A program made the position numbers and the translations under genes. A stretch of DNA of 64,000 nt, taken from assembly GCF_023022985.1 (NCBI RefSeq), contig NZ_CP095461.1:3100001-3164000 (forward strand), given 5' to 3'. Positions 26,882 to 34,849 of this stretch are shown here, one piece after another. The notes under the pieces are model-generated. The model saw only the letters and a program-made list of their open reading frames with translations, ran no database searches and was not told the DNA's origin. Numbering within the stretch: position 1 is the first letter of the stretch; each line of letters begins with the position of its first letter. This DNA comes from Arthrobacter gengyunqii. GTDB taxonomy: Bacteria; Actinomycetota; Actinomycetes; Actinomycetales; Micrococcaceae.

Positions 26882-26895
26882 TGCATATTTATGCA
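26882..26895 (+). promoter_or_regulatory. Candidate ARG box (ArgR operator)
   Basis: TGCATA-TT-TATGCA, a perfect inverted repeat, fits the TGCAT-type ArgR boxes of Actinobacteria. It sits just downstream of the predicted transcription start and 75 bp before the first binding-protein gene, a good place for repression. Confidence 0.5.
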
Positions 26896-26969
26896 TAACT
26901 CATCAGGCAACAGCACCGGCTCGCCGAAGCCGGTCCCCGTCCCTTTCCGATTTCGAGGTTGTAACTCCC

Positions 26970-27761
26970 ATGCTGCACAAAACACGCACCGCCCTGGCCG
27001 CCATCCTGGCCGTCGGCGCCCTGACCACTACTGCCTGCAGCGGCGGCAGCGGTTCTGCGGAAACGGAATCCGGGATTCCGATAGTGAACGACGGCGCACT
27101 GACGGTTTGCTCCAACGTTCCGTTTGAGCCCTTCGAATTTGTAGGCGAGGACGGCGAGTACACCGGCTTCGACATGGACCTCAGCCGTGAGATTGCCGCC
27201 GGCATGGGCTTGGAGTTGGAAGTGCAGAACGCCAGTTTCGACGGCCTCCAGAGCGGCACCGTCCTGGCCGCCAACCAGTGCGACGTGATCGCCGCGGCCA
27301 TGACCATCACCCCGGAGCGCGAAGCAAACCTCGCATTCTCCGATCCGTACTACGACTCGCTGCAGTCACTGCTGGTTCCTGCCGACTCTCCGGCCAAGTC
27401 GCTGGAAGACATGTCCGGCAAGAGAATCGGCATTCAGCAGGGCACCACCGGCGAAACCTATGCCCGTGACAATGCACCTTCCGACACCGAGGTTATCGCC
27501 TACCAGACGGACGCAGATCTGTTCCAGGCGCTGCAGGCCGGCAACATTGACGGCGTCTTCCAGGACCTGCCGGTAAACCTCAAGCACGCGGATGACAAGA
27601 ATTTCAGCCTCGCCGGAACTTATTCCACGGGTGAATCCTATGGTCTGGCGGCAAAGAAGGACGGCAGCGAAAAGCTGATCACTGAGATCAACGCCCAGCT
27701 CGCCGAGATGCACAGCAACGGCAAGTACCAGGAGATTTACGACAAATACTTCACCGAATAA
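26970..27761 (+). CDS. Amino-acid ABC transporter substrate-binding lipoprotein (copy 1)
   Basis: A 263-aa family 3 solute-binding protein. The signal peptide ends in a lipobox, LTTTACSGGS, so it is a lipoprotein. Family motifs: NVPFEPFEFVGEDGEYTGFD (the binding-site lead of polar amino-acid receptors), AAAMTITPEREANLAFSDPY and the C-terminal EIYDKYF. ATG at 26970; earlier in-frame codons are not preceded by a signal sequence. It is paralogous to the next gene. A candidate ARG box upstream suggests arginine or another basic amino acid as ligand. Confidence 0.92.
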   Translation: MLHKTRTALAAILAVGALTTTACSGGSGSAETESGIPIVNDGALTVCSNVPFEPFEFVGEDGEYTGFDMDLSREIAAGMGLELEVQNASFDGLQSGTVLAANQCDVIAAAMTITPEREANLAFSDPYYDSLQSLLVPADSPAKSLEDMSGKRIGIQQGTTGETYARDNAPSDTEVIAYQTDADLFQALQAGNIDGVFQDLPVNLKHADDKNFSLAGTYSTGESYGLAAKKDGSEKLITEINAQLAEMHSNGKYQEIYDKYFTE

Positions 27762-27905
27762 CGCGTAGGCGGAGCCCAATACGCGAACGGCGCCGTCGTG
27801 TTCAGTACCCCGATGAAATGTGACATGCGTAGAATCTAGAGTGCTTTCATCTGTTTACGAAGGGGCAATCGCCACTGGCTCCGTCCACGAAAAGGTTGTA
27901 AATCC

Positions 27906-28694
27906 ATGCTGAACAACGCACGCAGAACCGCCCTCGCCGCAGTGGCCCTAAGCGCCTTGGCACTGACCGCCTGCGGCGGTGACGATTCATCCGCCGACGG
28001 TGCCGCTGATTCGGGACTCGGCCTGGTTTCGGAAGGAACCCTGAAGGTCTGCTCCGAAATCCCCTACGTACCGTTCGAATATGTCGAGGACGGAGAATAT
28101 ACCGGCTTTGATATTGATTTGATCCGGGAAATCGCCGCCGGCATGGGTTTGGAAACAGAGATTCAGCAGTCGGCCTTTGAAGCGATTCAGGGCGGTACGG
28201 CCGTCAGTGCGGGAATGTGCGACCTCAGCGCCAGCGCAGTCACCATTACGCCTGAACGTTCGGAGAATCTGCTCTTCAGTGATCCGTACTATGACTCGCT
28301 GCAGACGCTCATGGTTCCCGAAGGTTCGGACATTACGGGCATCGACGATCTGGCCGGCAAGCGCGTAGGCGTGCAGCAGTCCACCACCGGTGCCGCTTAT
28401 GCGCAGGAAAACGTCGAGGGCGCCGAGATCCTTGAGTATCCCGGCGACGGCGAACTGTTTCAGGCCATTCAGGCCGGGAGCATCGACGCCATCCTCCAGG
28501 ACATCGCCGTGAACACGAACCACACCAAGGACGGCGGTTTTGACATCGTCGAGGAATACCAGACTGACGAGTCCTACGGCTTCGCCACCAAAAAGGAAAA
28601 CACTGCCCTGATCGAAGAGGTCAACGCCCAGTTGGCCGACCTCCGGGAGAACGGCAAATACACCGAAATTTACGACAAGTACTTTGCCGAATAA
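27906..28694 (+). CDS. Amino-acid ABC transporter substrate-binding lipoprotein (copy 2)
   Basis: A 262-aa family 3 solute-binding lipoprotein, lipobox ALTACGGDD. It shares nearly the whole framework with copy 1: EIPYVPFEYVEDGEYTGFD, SAVTITPERSENLLFSDPYY, LAGKRVGVQQSTTGAAYA, and the same EIYDKYF ending. It differs in residues around the binding cleft, so ligand specificity may differ. A possible -10 (TAGAAT at 27830-27835) precedes it, so it may have its own promoter besides reading from copy 1. It is followed by the only permease and ATPase of the locus. Confidence 0.92.
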   Translation: MLNNARRTALAAVALSALALTACGGDDSSADGAADSGLGLVSEGTLKVCSEIPYVPFEYVEDGEYTGFDIDLIREIAAGMGLETEIQQSAFEAIQGGTAVSAGMCDLSASAVTITPERSENLLFSDPYYDSLQTLMVPEGSDITGIDDLAGKRVGVQQSTTGAAYAQENVEGAEILEYPGDGELFQAIQAGSIDAILQDIAVNTNHTKDGGFDIVEEYQTDESYGFATKKENTALIEEVNAQLADLRENGKYTEIYDKYFAE

Positions 28695-28717
28695 CCCCTG
28701 ACAAGCACTGAACGTTC

Positions 28718-28752
28718 CGCCGTCCCGGTTTGTGACCCACTCCGGGACGGCG
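28718..28752 (+). terminator. Intra-operon hairpin between binding protein and permease genes
   Basis: CGCCGTCCCGG (28718-28728) and CCGGGACGGCG (28742-28752), a perfect 11-bp stem with 13-nt loop and no T-run. Such structures commonly attenuate or protect mRNA so that binding proteins outnumber membrane parts. Confidence 0.55.
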
Positions 28753-28782
28753 CCACACATATCTTCCGCGGAAGGCTCCACC

Positions 28783-29568
28783 TTGAAACCCTCCACCCGC
28801 AGACGCCTCTTCCGGGGCGTCCTGTACGTCGTCTTCATCCTGGCCGTTTTGGCCATAGTCCTGCTTGCGGACTGGAAAGCTATCGGGGTGAACTTCTTTG
28901 ACGTCGAAGTGGCCAAGAAGGCTTTCCCGACGATCATCACCGTGGCCGTCAAGAACACCATTATCTACACCGCCATCGCCTTTGCCGGCGGCCTGGCACT
29001 GGGCCTGATCCTGGCCCTGATGAAGCTCTCCCCCGTGGCACCCTACCGCTGGGCCGCGACGGCCTACATTGAACTGTTCCGCGGGCTCCCGGCTCTGCTG
29101 GTCATCTTCGCGTTTGCCTTCGCCGTGCCGATCGCTTTCTCCTGGCAGTGGCCCGGAGGAAATGCCGGAGGCGGCCTCATTGCCCTGATCGTGGTCTCGG
29201 CCGCGTATATTGCCGAGACCATCCGCGCGGGCATACAGGCGGTTCCGCAGGGCCAGATCGAAGCGGCCCGTTCCCTGGGCATGGGCCCGGCCTGGACCAT
29301 GGTGTCCGTGACCCTGCCGCAGGCGTTCCGCATCATCACCCCGCCGCTGACCAACGAACTCGTCATCCTGATCAAGGACACCTCGCTGCTGTTCATTGCC
29401 GGAATGGCGCTGGCGGACCGGGAACTGACAACGTTCGCCCGCGACGCAGTGTCCCAAAACGCCAATTCCACTCCGCTGGTGCTGGCTGCCCTGATGTACC
29501 TCATCATCACGCTGCCGCTGACGCAGCTGGTAGCCAAGCTTGAGCGCCATAACCAGAGAGGCCGGTGA
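28783..29568 (+). CDS. Amino-acid ABC transporter permease (HisM/GlnP type)
   Basis: A 261-aa inner-membrane permease with five hydrophobic helices. It has the family's [18 protein letters not shown] (TAYIELFRG) and EAA loop ([20 protein letters not shown]). [20 protein letters not shown] is the second half of the EAA region. I prefer the TTG start at 28783, preceded by GGAAGG; a GTG at 28732 would sit in the hairpin. A single permease implies a homodimer serving both binding proteins. Confidence 0.92.
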   Translation: MKPSTRRRLFRGVLYVVFILAVLAIVLLADWKAIGVNFFDVEVAKKAFPTIITVAVKNTIIYTAIAFAGGLALGLILALMKLSPVAPYRWAATAYIELFRGLPALLVIFAFAFAVPIAFSWQWPGGNAGGGLIALIVVSAAYIAETIRAGIQAVPQGQIEAARSLGMGPAWTMVSVTLPQAFRIITPPLTNELVILIKDTSLLFIAGMALADRELTTFARDAVSQNANSTPLVLAALMYLIITLPLTQLVAKLERHNQRGR

Positions 29569-29573
29569 CTGCC

Positions 29574-30347
29574 ATGAGTACAGCAGCATCCAGCTCCCCC
29601 GCCGCCGCCAGCAAAGCGGTTCCCGCCATCCAGGTTCGGAACCTGCACAAGAGCTTCGGTTCCAAAGAGGTGCTCAAGGGCATCGACTTCCATGTGGACC
29701 AGGGCGAGGTGGTGTGCGTGATCGGCCCGTCCGGTTCCGGCAAATCCACCCTGCTGCGCTGCGTCAACCGTCTGGAGGAGCCCACCAGCGGCACCATCCT
29801 GGTGGAAGGCGTGGACATCACCGATCCGGAAACGGATCTGGACAAGGTCCGCACCCGGATCGGTATCGTCTTCCAGCAGTTCAACCTCTTCCCGCACCTG
29901 AACGTGTTGAAGAACCTCACCCTGGCCCAGCGCCGCGCCAAGAAGCGCGGCAAAGTCCAGGCTGAGGAAATCGCCAGGGCGAACCTGGCCAAGGTTGGCC
30001 TGGCCGACCGCGGGGACGCGTTCCCCGCCCAGCTTTCCGGCGGACAGCAGCAGCGGGTGGCCATCGCCCGGGCGTTGTCCATGGATCCGGACATGATGCT
30101 CTTTGACGAGCCCACCTCAGCCCTGGACCCCGAGCTGGTCGGAGACGTGCTCACGGTCATGCGGAAGCTGGCCGAAGAAGGCATGACCATGATGGTGGTG
30201 ACCCACGAGATCGGTTTTGCCCGCGAGGTTGGTGACCGCGTGGTGTTCATGGACGGCGGCGTCGTCGTCGAGCAGGGACGCCCGGCCGATGTGCTGGACA
30301 ACCCGCAGCACCCCCGCACCCGCGAGTTCCTGTCCAAGGTGCTCTAG
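29574..30347 (+). CDS. Amino-acid ABC transporter ATP-binding protein (GlnQ/HisP type)
   Basis: A 257-aa ABC ATPase. Walker [15 protein letters not shown]-loop [15 protein letters not shown], signature [15 protein letters not shown], Walker [17 protein letters not shown] and switch [12 protein letters not shown] are all intact. Start: ATG at 29574, or GTG at 29565, whose GTGA overlaps the permease stop. Completes the import system with the two binding proteins and the permease upstream. Confidence 0.95.
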   Translation: MSTAASSSPAAASKAVPAIQVRNLHKSFGSKEVLKGIDFHVDQGEVVCVIGPSGSGKSTLLRCVNRLEEPTSGTILVEGVDITDPETDLDKVRTRIGIVFQQFNLFPHLNVLKNLTLAQRRAKKRGKVQAEEIARANLAKVGLADRGDAFPAQLSGGQQQRVAIARALSMDPDMMLFDEPTSALDPELVGDVLTVMRKLAEEGMTMMVVTHEIGFAREVGDRVVFMDGGVVVEQGRPADVLDNPQHPRTREFLSKVL

Positions 30348-30366
30348 CCGGTTCGTTTCTTCAACG

Positions 30367-30405
30367 CAGCAGCCCTCCCGCATGTCATTTGCGGGAGGGC
30401 TGCTG
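30367..30405. terminator. Bidirectional terminator between ABC transporter operon and menD
   Basis: CAGCAGCCCTCCCGCA (30367-30382) pairs with TGCGGGAGGGCTGCTG (30390-30405); the stem is 16 bp and TTCTTGTCT follows on the plus strand. The flanking genes converge. Confidence 0.88.
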
Positions 30406-30426
30406 TTCTTGTCTCAGCGCCCGAAT

Positions 30427-32175
30427 CTAGGCGAGCACCGCCTGCACCGCGTTCTTCACCCGGGCATGCAGATTCCGCAACGATGAGCGGTGCACCTGAA
30501 CCTCGATGACGGAGCGGCCGGACACCGGGTTGTCCAGTGCGGCATCGAGCTCGTCGGCAGTGCGGATCAGCTGGTGCGGAACCCCGTAGCCGGCCGCCAG
30601 GGCTGCGATATTGGCGGTGTGCGGGGTGCCGAAAAAGCGTTCGACCACGGCGGCATACTCCTCGCGCTCCCCCAGCGCCCCGTGCTCCAGCAGCGTGAAG
30701 ATGCCGCCGCCGGAATCGTTGAGCACCACAATCTGCAGGTCCGGCTCCGGTTCGCCGGTTCCCAGCAGGAGGGCGCCGGCATCGTGCAGGAAGGTCAGGT
30801 CGCCCAGCAGGAGCCGCGTGGGAATGCCGTTGGCCAGTGCGATGCCTGAGGCGGTGGAGATGGTGCCGTCAATCCCGGCCAGCCCGCGGTTGGCGTACAC
30901 ATCCAGCGGATGCCAGTCCGGAGCTGCCACCAGGTCCATGTCTCGTATGGCGTTGGACGAGCCGAGCACCAGGTTCCCGTCCGCGTGGTCCCAGACCAGG
31001 TCCGCGACGTGAAGCCCCGTCAGTTCGTCGTCCTCCCCGAGCAGGGAAGACACTGCGGCCATCGCCGCACTGGAGGCGTCCTGCCAGCGCTGCAGCCAGC
31101 CAGGTTCACCCGCTCCGGCAAAGTCGAAGAGCCCGGCCAGATCCGTGATGACGGTTTCCGGGCGGCGGCCCGGTGTGAACCAGTTGACCGGCCGCGGCAC
31201 GTAGATCGCCCTGTCCACGTCGCTGCGGGCCAACAGCGCGGCCACGGGACGCGAGAGCGTGGGCCTGCCGAAGACCACCACCCGTTCGATCTCGGGGCCG
31301 AGTTCTTCGAGCAGCAGCCGGTACGCACCAATCGCGTTGGGTCCGAAGCGGGCGTTCGAGGACGGTTCGGCCAGCAGCGGCAGCCCTGCACGCCGGGCGA
31401 ACAGGGCGGCGATCTCCCCGGCACCGTCACCGGCAACCACGACGGTGCGGTGCGTGCCGGAGCGCGCAAGGCCTGTCGCTTCCCGCCCGGTGGCTGCCGG
31501 TCCGGCGAGGCGGGCAGGCAGCTCGGCATCCTCGCCGTCGTCGTCATTGATTCCGGCTGCTTCCACGGTGTCGGAATCCTGCGGGACCAGCGGGTCACGG
31601 AACTGCAGGTTGATGTGGATCGGTCCGGCCGGAGTGTCCGCTGCTCCCACCTTGTCAAAGGCGGCGGCTATGGCCCCGGCAGGATCTTCGCCTGCACCGA
31701 TGTCGGCGGTGGAAGCAGGGAACTGAGCGAAGATGCCGGGCTGGACGGTGGTCTGGTTGGCACCGGTGCCGTGCAGTTCCGCGGGGCGGTCGGCGGACAG
31801 CACCACCAGCGGCACGCCCGCGTGGTGCGCTTCCATTACGGCGGGAACCAGCTCGCCCACCGCCGTTCCGGAGGTGGTGACGACGGCCGCCGGGCGGTGT
31901 CCGCCGCGGGCCAGGCCCAGGGCCGTGAACCCGGCAACCCGCTCATCGATCCGCACGTGCACCCGCACCCGCCCCTGCACTTCGGCCTCGGCCAGTGCAT
32001 AGGCCAGCGGAGCGCTGCGGGAGCCGGGGGCGACGACGACGTCCGTCACCCCCGCCGCGGTCAGCGCGGAGACGGCGGAGCGGGCCGCCTGCAGCGAGCT
32101 GAGGTTGTTTGCTGCTGTGGGCTCAGACGAGCCGTCAGAGGGAGACGGGCTGGGGGATTTCGAGGTTCCGGTCAC
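30427..32175 (-). CDS. menD: SEPHCHC synthase MenD
   Basis: A 582-aa ThDP enzyme joining isochorismate and 2-oxoglutarate in menaquinone synthesis. The MenD signature VVVAPGSRSAPLAYALAEAE is near the N-terminus. VRVHVRIDERVAGFTALGLA carries the conserved Glu region. The ThDP/Mg segment is in LLLGDLTFLHDAGALLLGTG with LQIVVLNDSGGGIFTLLEHG. Start GTG at 32175. It is the last or only gene of its unit; the ThDP gene ending at 32234 lies 58 bp upstream on the same strand and may be cotranscribed. Confidence 0.96.
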   Translation of the reverse strand: MTGTSKSPSPSPSDGSSEPTAANNLSSLQAARSAVSALTAAGVTDVVVAPGSRSAPLAYALAEAEVQGRVRVHVRIDERVAGFTALGLARGGHRPAAVVTTSGTAVGELVPAVMEAHHAGVPLVVLSADRPAELHGTGANQTTVQPGIFAQFPASTADIGAGEDPAGAIAAAFDKVGAADTPAGPIHINLQFRDPLVPQDSDTVEAAGINDDDGEDAELPARLAGPAATGREATGLARSGTHRTVVVAGDGAGEIAALFARRAGLPLLAEPSSNARFGPNAIGAYRLLLEELGPEIERVVVFGRPTLSRPVAALLARSDVDRAIYVPRPVNWFTPGRRPETVITDLAGLFDFAGAGEPGWLQRWQDASSAAMAAVSSLLGEDDELTGLHVADLVWDHADGNLVLGSSNAIRDMDLVAAPDWHPLDVYANRGLAGIDGTISTASGIALANGIPTRLLLGDLTFLHDAGALLLGTGEPEPDLQIVVLNDSGGGIFTLLEHGALGEREEYAAVVERFFGTPHTANIAALAAGYGVPHQLIRTADELDAALDNPVSGRSVIEVQVHRSSLRNLHARVKNAVQAVLA

Positions 32176-32233
32176 CTACCCATCCTAGGGTTGCCGGGTG
32201 CGGGTGGGGTGTCCGCTCCCCCGAACCCGTTCC

Positions 32234-33949
32234 TCAGTAGGCCCGGACCCGCTGTTCCACCACCAGGTGGATGAGCGCAAAGGTCTTGTCCTCATCAATG
32301 GCCCGGAGCGCCGCCTCGACAGCGCCGGGAACATCGGCGTCGCGCTCCACCCTGACGCCGAAGCCGCCAAAGGCCTGCGCCATTAGCGCGAACTCGGGGT
32401 TCTTCAGCTGGGTGCCGGAGACCCGGTCCGGATAGTGCCGCTCCTGGTGGGTGCGGATGGTGCCGTACTCCTGGTTGTCCATCACGATCACCAGCGGGGT
32501 GGCCCCGTACTGCGCGGCGGTGGCCAGCTCCTGGCCGTTCATCAGGAACTCGCCGTCGCCGGCAATCGTCACCACGCGCCGGCCCGGATGGGTCAGGGAC
32601 GCAGCGACCGCCGACGGCACGGAGTAACCCATCGACCCGTTGCGGGCACTGAGCATGGAGGCGTACCGCTTCGTCGGGAAGTACCGGTGGGCCCAGTTGG
32701 TGTGCTCGCCGGCACCCAGGGTGACCACGGCGTCGTCGGGCAATGTTGGCACCAGATGCGCCATCAGCGTGTCCATCCGCGCCTGCCCCGCGCCGGGGGC
32801 GGCCGGCGGCAGGGCGGCGAACGCTTCCTGTTCACCGCGCATGCGGGAGGTCCAGGCCTTCCACTCGTCCTTCACCGGCAGGTCCATCAGCACCAGGTCG
32901 CGGACAAAGACGTCCGGCTTGGCCACGATCTGGTAGGAGACCGGGCCGGAGCGGCCGCGCAGCGAGGGGTCGATGGAGACCAGGAAGTTCTTCTTCGCCC
33001 AGTCCTGCCGGACCACAAAACCGTCGGTGAGCACGTCGCCGGGCACGGTGCCCACGAAGATCAGCAGGTCGGTCTCTTCGAGCAGGTCGTAGGTGGGCTT
33101 CGGCCGGCCGTAGCCGATCGGCCCGACATAGGAGGGCGAATCGAAGGGCACCGTGCCCTCGCAGCGCCACTCCGCGGCGGCAGGCAGGTGGTGTTCCTCC
33201 AGCCACCGGGTCAGGGCATCCGCCCCTTCCTGCGTCCAGTCATTGCCGCCGGTCACAAACAGCGGCTTGTCCGCTTCCTTCAGCGCCGCCTTCAGCGCCT
33301 TCCAGTCCGTCACGGTCATGCCGCCGGGGGCGACGGGAATCGGCGGATGCAGGACGGCGCTGATCTCCTGCCGGATAATGTCCTCGGGCAGGCCGACGAC
33401 GACGGGGCCCGGGCGGCCGCTCATCGCGGCGAAGATCGCTTCGGCCACGATTTCGGACGCCCGCTCGGCGTGGTCCAGCACCATCACGCGCTTGGCTCCC
33501 GTATCGAACCAGGCCTTGATGTCGAATTCCTGAAACGCCTCACGGTCCCGGTGCTCAAACGGAATCAGCCCAACAAAGAGCACCATGGGGGTGGAGTCCT
33601 GCCAGGCCGTGTGCAGGCCAACGTGCGCATTGGCGGCGCCCGGTCCGCGGGTGACCATGGCGATCCCCGGCAGTTGCTGCATCTTGCCGGCGGCCTCCGC
33701 CATGTAGGCGGCCCCGCCCTCGTGCCGGCACACGATGGTTTCAATCGACGATTCGGCCAGGCCGTCCAGCACGTCCAAGAAGCTCTCGCCGGGCACCACA
33801 TAGGTCCGCTTCACCCCATGCGCGGCCAGCGAATCGACAATCACGTGGCCCGCCGACTTTGTTGCCGGGGCATCGGTTGCTCCCGCCGTGGAGGGAGCTG
33901 GCACGCGGGAAATGGAGGATGCCTGAGGCAGCCCTGACGTCGTTGTCAT
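32234..33949 (-). CDS. ThDP-dependent enzyme, acetolactate synthase-like
   Basis: A 571-aa ThDP-binding protein of the acetohydroxyacid synthase/decarboxylase family, with all three domains. The activating Glu is in ETIVCRHEGGAAYMAEAAG. VTRGPGAANAHVGLHTAWQD and FVGLIPFEHRDREAFQEFD are family-like. The ThDP motif is VTIAGDGEFLMNGQELATAA, ending at VIVMDNQEYG. Start ATG at 33949 (MTTTSGLPQ), nine codons inside the longest frame. No ilvN-type regulatory subunit follows, so it is not a standard biosynthetic AHAS. The substrate is unknown; a catabolic ALS, oxalyl-CoA decarboxylase-like or other 2-oxoacid enzyme is possible. Confidence 0.8.
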   Translation of the reverse strand: MTTTSGLPQASSISRVPAPSTAGATDAPATKSAGHVIVDSLAAHGVKRTYVVPGESFLDVLDGLAESSIETIVCRHEGGAAYMAEAAGKMQQLPGIAMVTRGPGAANAHVGLHTAWQDSTPMVLFVGLIPFEHRDREAFQEFDIKAWFDTGAKRVMVLDHAERASEIVAEAIFAAMSGRPGPVVVGLPEDIIRQEISAVLHPPIPVAPGGMTVTDWKALKAALKEADKPLFVTGGNDWTQEGADALTRWLEEHHLPAAAEWRCEGTVPFDSPSYVGPIGYGRPKPTYDLLEETDLLIFVGTVPGDVLTDGFVVRQDWAKKNFLVSIDPSLRGRSGPVSYQIVAKPDVFVRDLVLMDLPVKDEWKAWTSRMRGEQEAFAALPPAAPGAGQARMDTLMAHLVPTLPDDAVVTLGAGEHTNWAHRYFPTKRYASMLSARNGSMGYSVPSAVAASLTHPGRRVVTIAGDGEFLMNGQELATAAQYGATPLVIVMDNQEYGTIRTHQERHYPDRVSGTQLKNPEFALMAQAFGGFGVRVERDADVPGAVEAALRAIDEDKTFALIHLVVEQRVRAY

Positions 33950-34169
33950 CAATTCGCTTTCGTTGCTCGGATACATCGGTCTGTGCCGTCATGCTGTCAA
34001 CGGCTGGCCTAAATCCCCTTGTCACGCCACCTGCTGCGCTCCGGGGTGGGATCATAGTACCGACAGCGGCCGGCAGACCGGCGAAATGTGACGCCGCCGG
34101 AAATCGAGTCGTCTTGGCCACCCAACCAGCAGGTGCTTCCGCGACCCTTGGCACCAAACCGGCACGGCC

Positions 34170-34198
34170 TCGTTTCCTGAGGCATCTCCTCAGGAAAC
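34170..34198 (-). terminator. Terminator overlapping the GNAT stop codon
   Basis: CGTTTCCTGAGG (34170-34181) and CCTCAGGAAACG (34187-34198), a perfect 12-bp stem. The GNAT stop codon (34190-34192) lies inside the right arm, so ribosomes reaching the stop would cover the stem. Confidence 0.65.
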
Positions 34199-34774
34199 GC
34201 GGGATCCGCACCATTCGTCTGCCAGCACTGCATAGCCATACCCGTCGAGCCAGCGGCCCGAGCGGTGCAGGGAGGCCTGGCGGGTCACTGTTTCCCGCCG
34301 CATACCGGCCTTTTCCATCACCCGCCACGATGCCACATTTTCCGCCAGGCATTCCGCCGTCACACGGCGCAGGCCGAGGTCCTCAAAGCAGATGCGCAGC
34401 AGCTCGGCCACGGCTTCATTTGCATACCCCTGGCCCGCGTAGTCGGGCGCAATGACGTATCCGATCTCGGCCTGGGTGGCGTGTGCCTGCGCCTGAACTT
34501 CCTTCTGTGCCCACGCGTCCCGGATGCCCATGTAGAGGTCGCCGATGTGGATGTCGCCACGTTCCACAACATAGATGCACGCCAACAGCTCAGGCTGCCG
34601 GGCCCGTTCGATGAAGGCGTCCAGGTCCGCGGGATGCGATGCCAGCCATTCCGACACCTCCGGCTTGCGGTAGTACTCGAAGATGCGCGGCAGGTCTTCG
34701 ACAACGGCGGGACGGATGGCAAGGCGGGCGGTGCTGGCGGGCCATAGGAGATCAGCAGGTTTCACGGACGGCAT
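34190..34774 (-). CDS. GNAT N-acetyltransferase, RimJ/RimL type
   Basis: A 194-aa acetyltransferase. RLAIRPAVVEDLPRIFEYYR opens the fold. The acetyl-CoA site region is IGYVIAPDYAGQGYANEAVA, followed by LRICFEDLGLRRVTAECLAE and NVASWRVMEKAGMRRE, typical of the RimJ/RimL group. The substrate (ribosomal protein, amino acid or small molecule) cannot be inferred. It is monocistronic, bounded by its own terminator and by that of the BCCT gene. Confidence 0.88.
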   Translation of the reverse strand: MPSVKPADLLWPASTARLAIRPAVVEDLPRIFEYYRKPEVSEWLASHPADLDAFIERARQPELLACIYVVERGDIHIGDLYMGIRDAWAQKEVQAQAHATQAEIGYVIAPDYAGQGYANEAVAELLRICFEDLGLRRVTAECLAENVASWRVMEKAGMRRETVTRQASLHRSGRWLDGYGYAVLADEWCGSRVS

Positions 34775-34795
34775 ACTAGCCGCGGCTGCTTAAAG

Positions 34796-34831
34796 AGCGG
34801 AAGCGGGAACCAGAGGGTTCCCGCTTCCGCT
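34796..34831 (-). terminator. Terminator of the BCCT transporter gene
   Basis: AGCGGAAGCGGGAACC (34796-34811) pairs with GGTTCCCGCTTCCGCT (34816-34831), loop AGAG. On the minus strand CTTTAA follows. It lies 18 bp past the stop. Confidence 0.85.
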
Positions 34832-34849
34832 TTCAGTCAGGCAAGAGTG

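Noticed and set aside
27763..27786. Hairpin CGCGTA/TACGCG after the first binding-protein gene
   Set aside because: Only a 6-bp stem with a 12-nt loop and no T-run; too weak to call a terminator.
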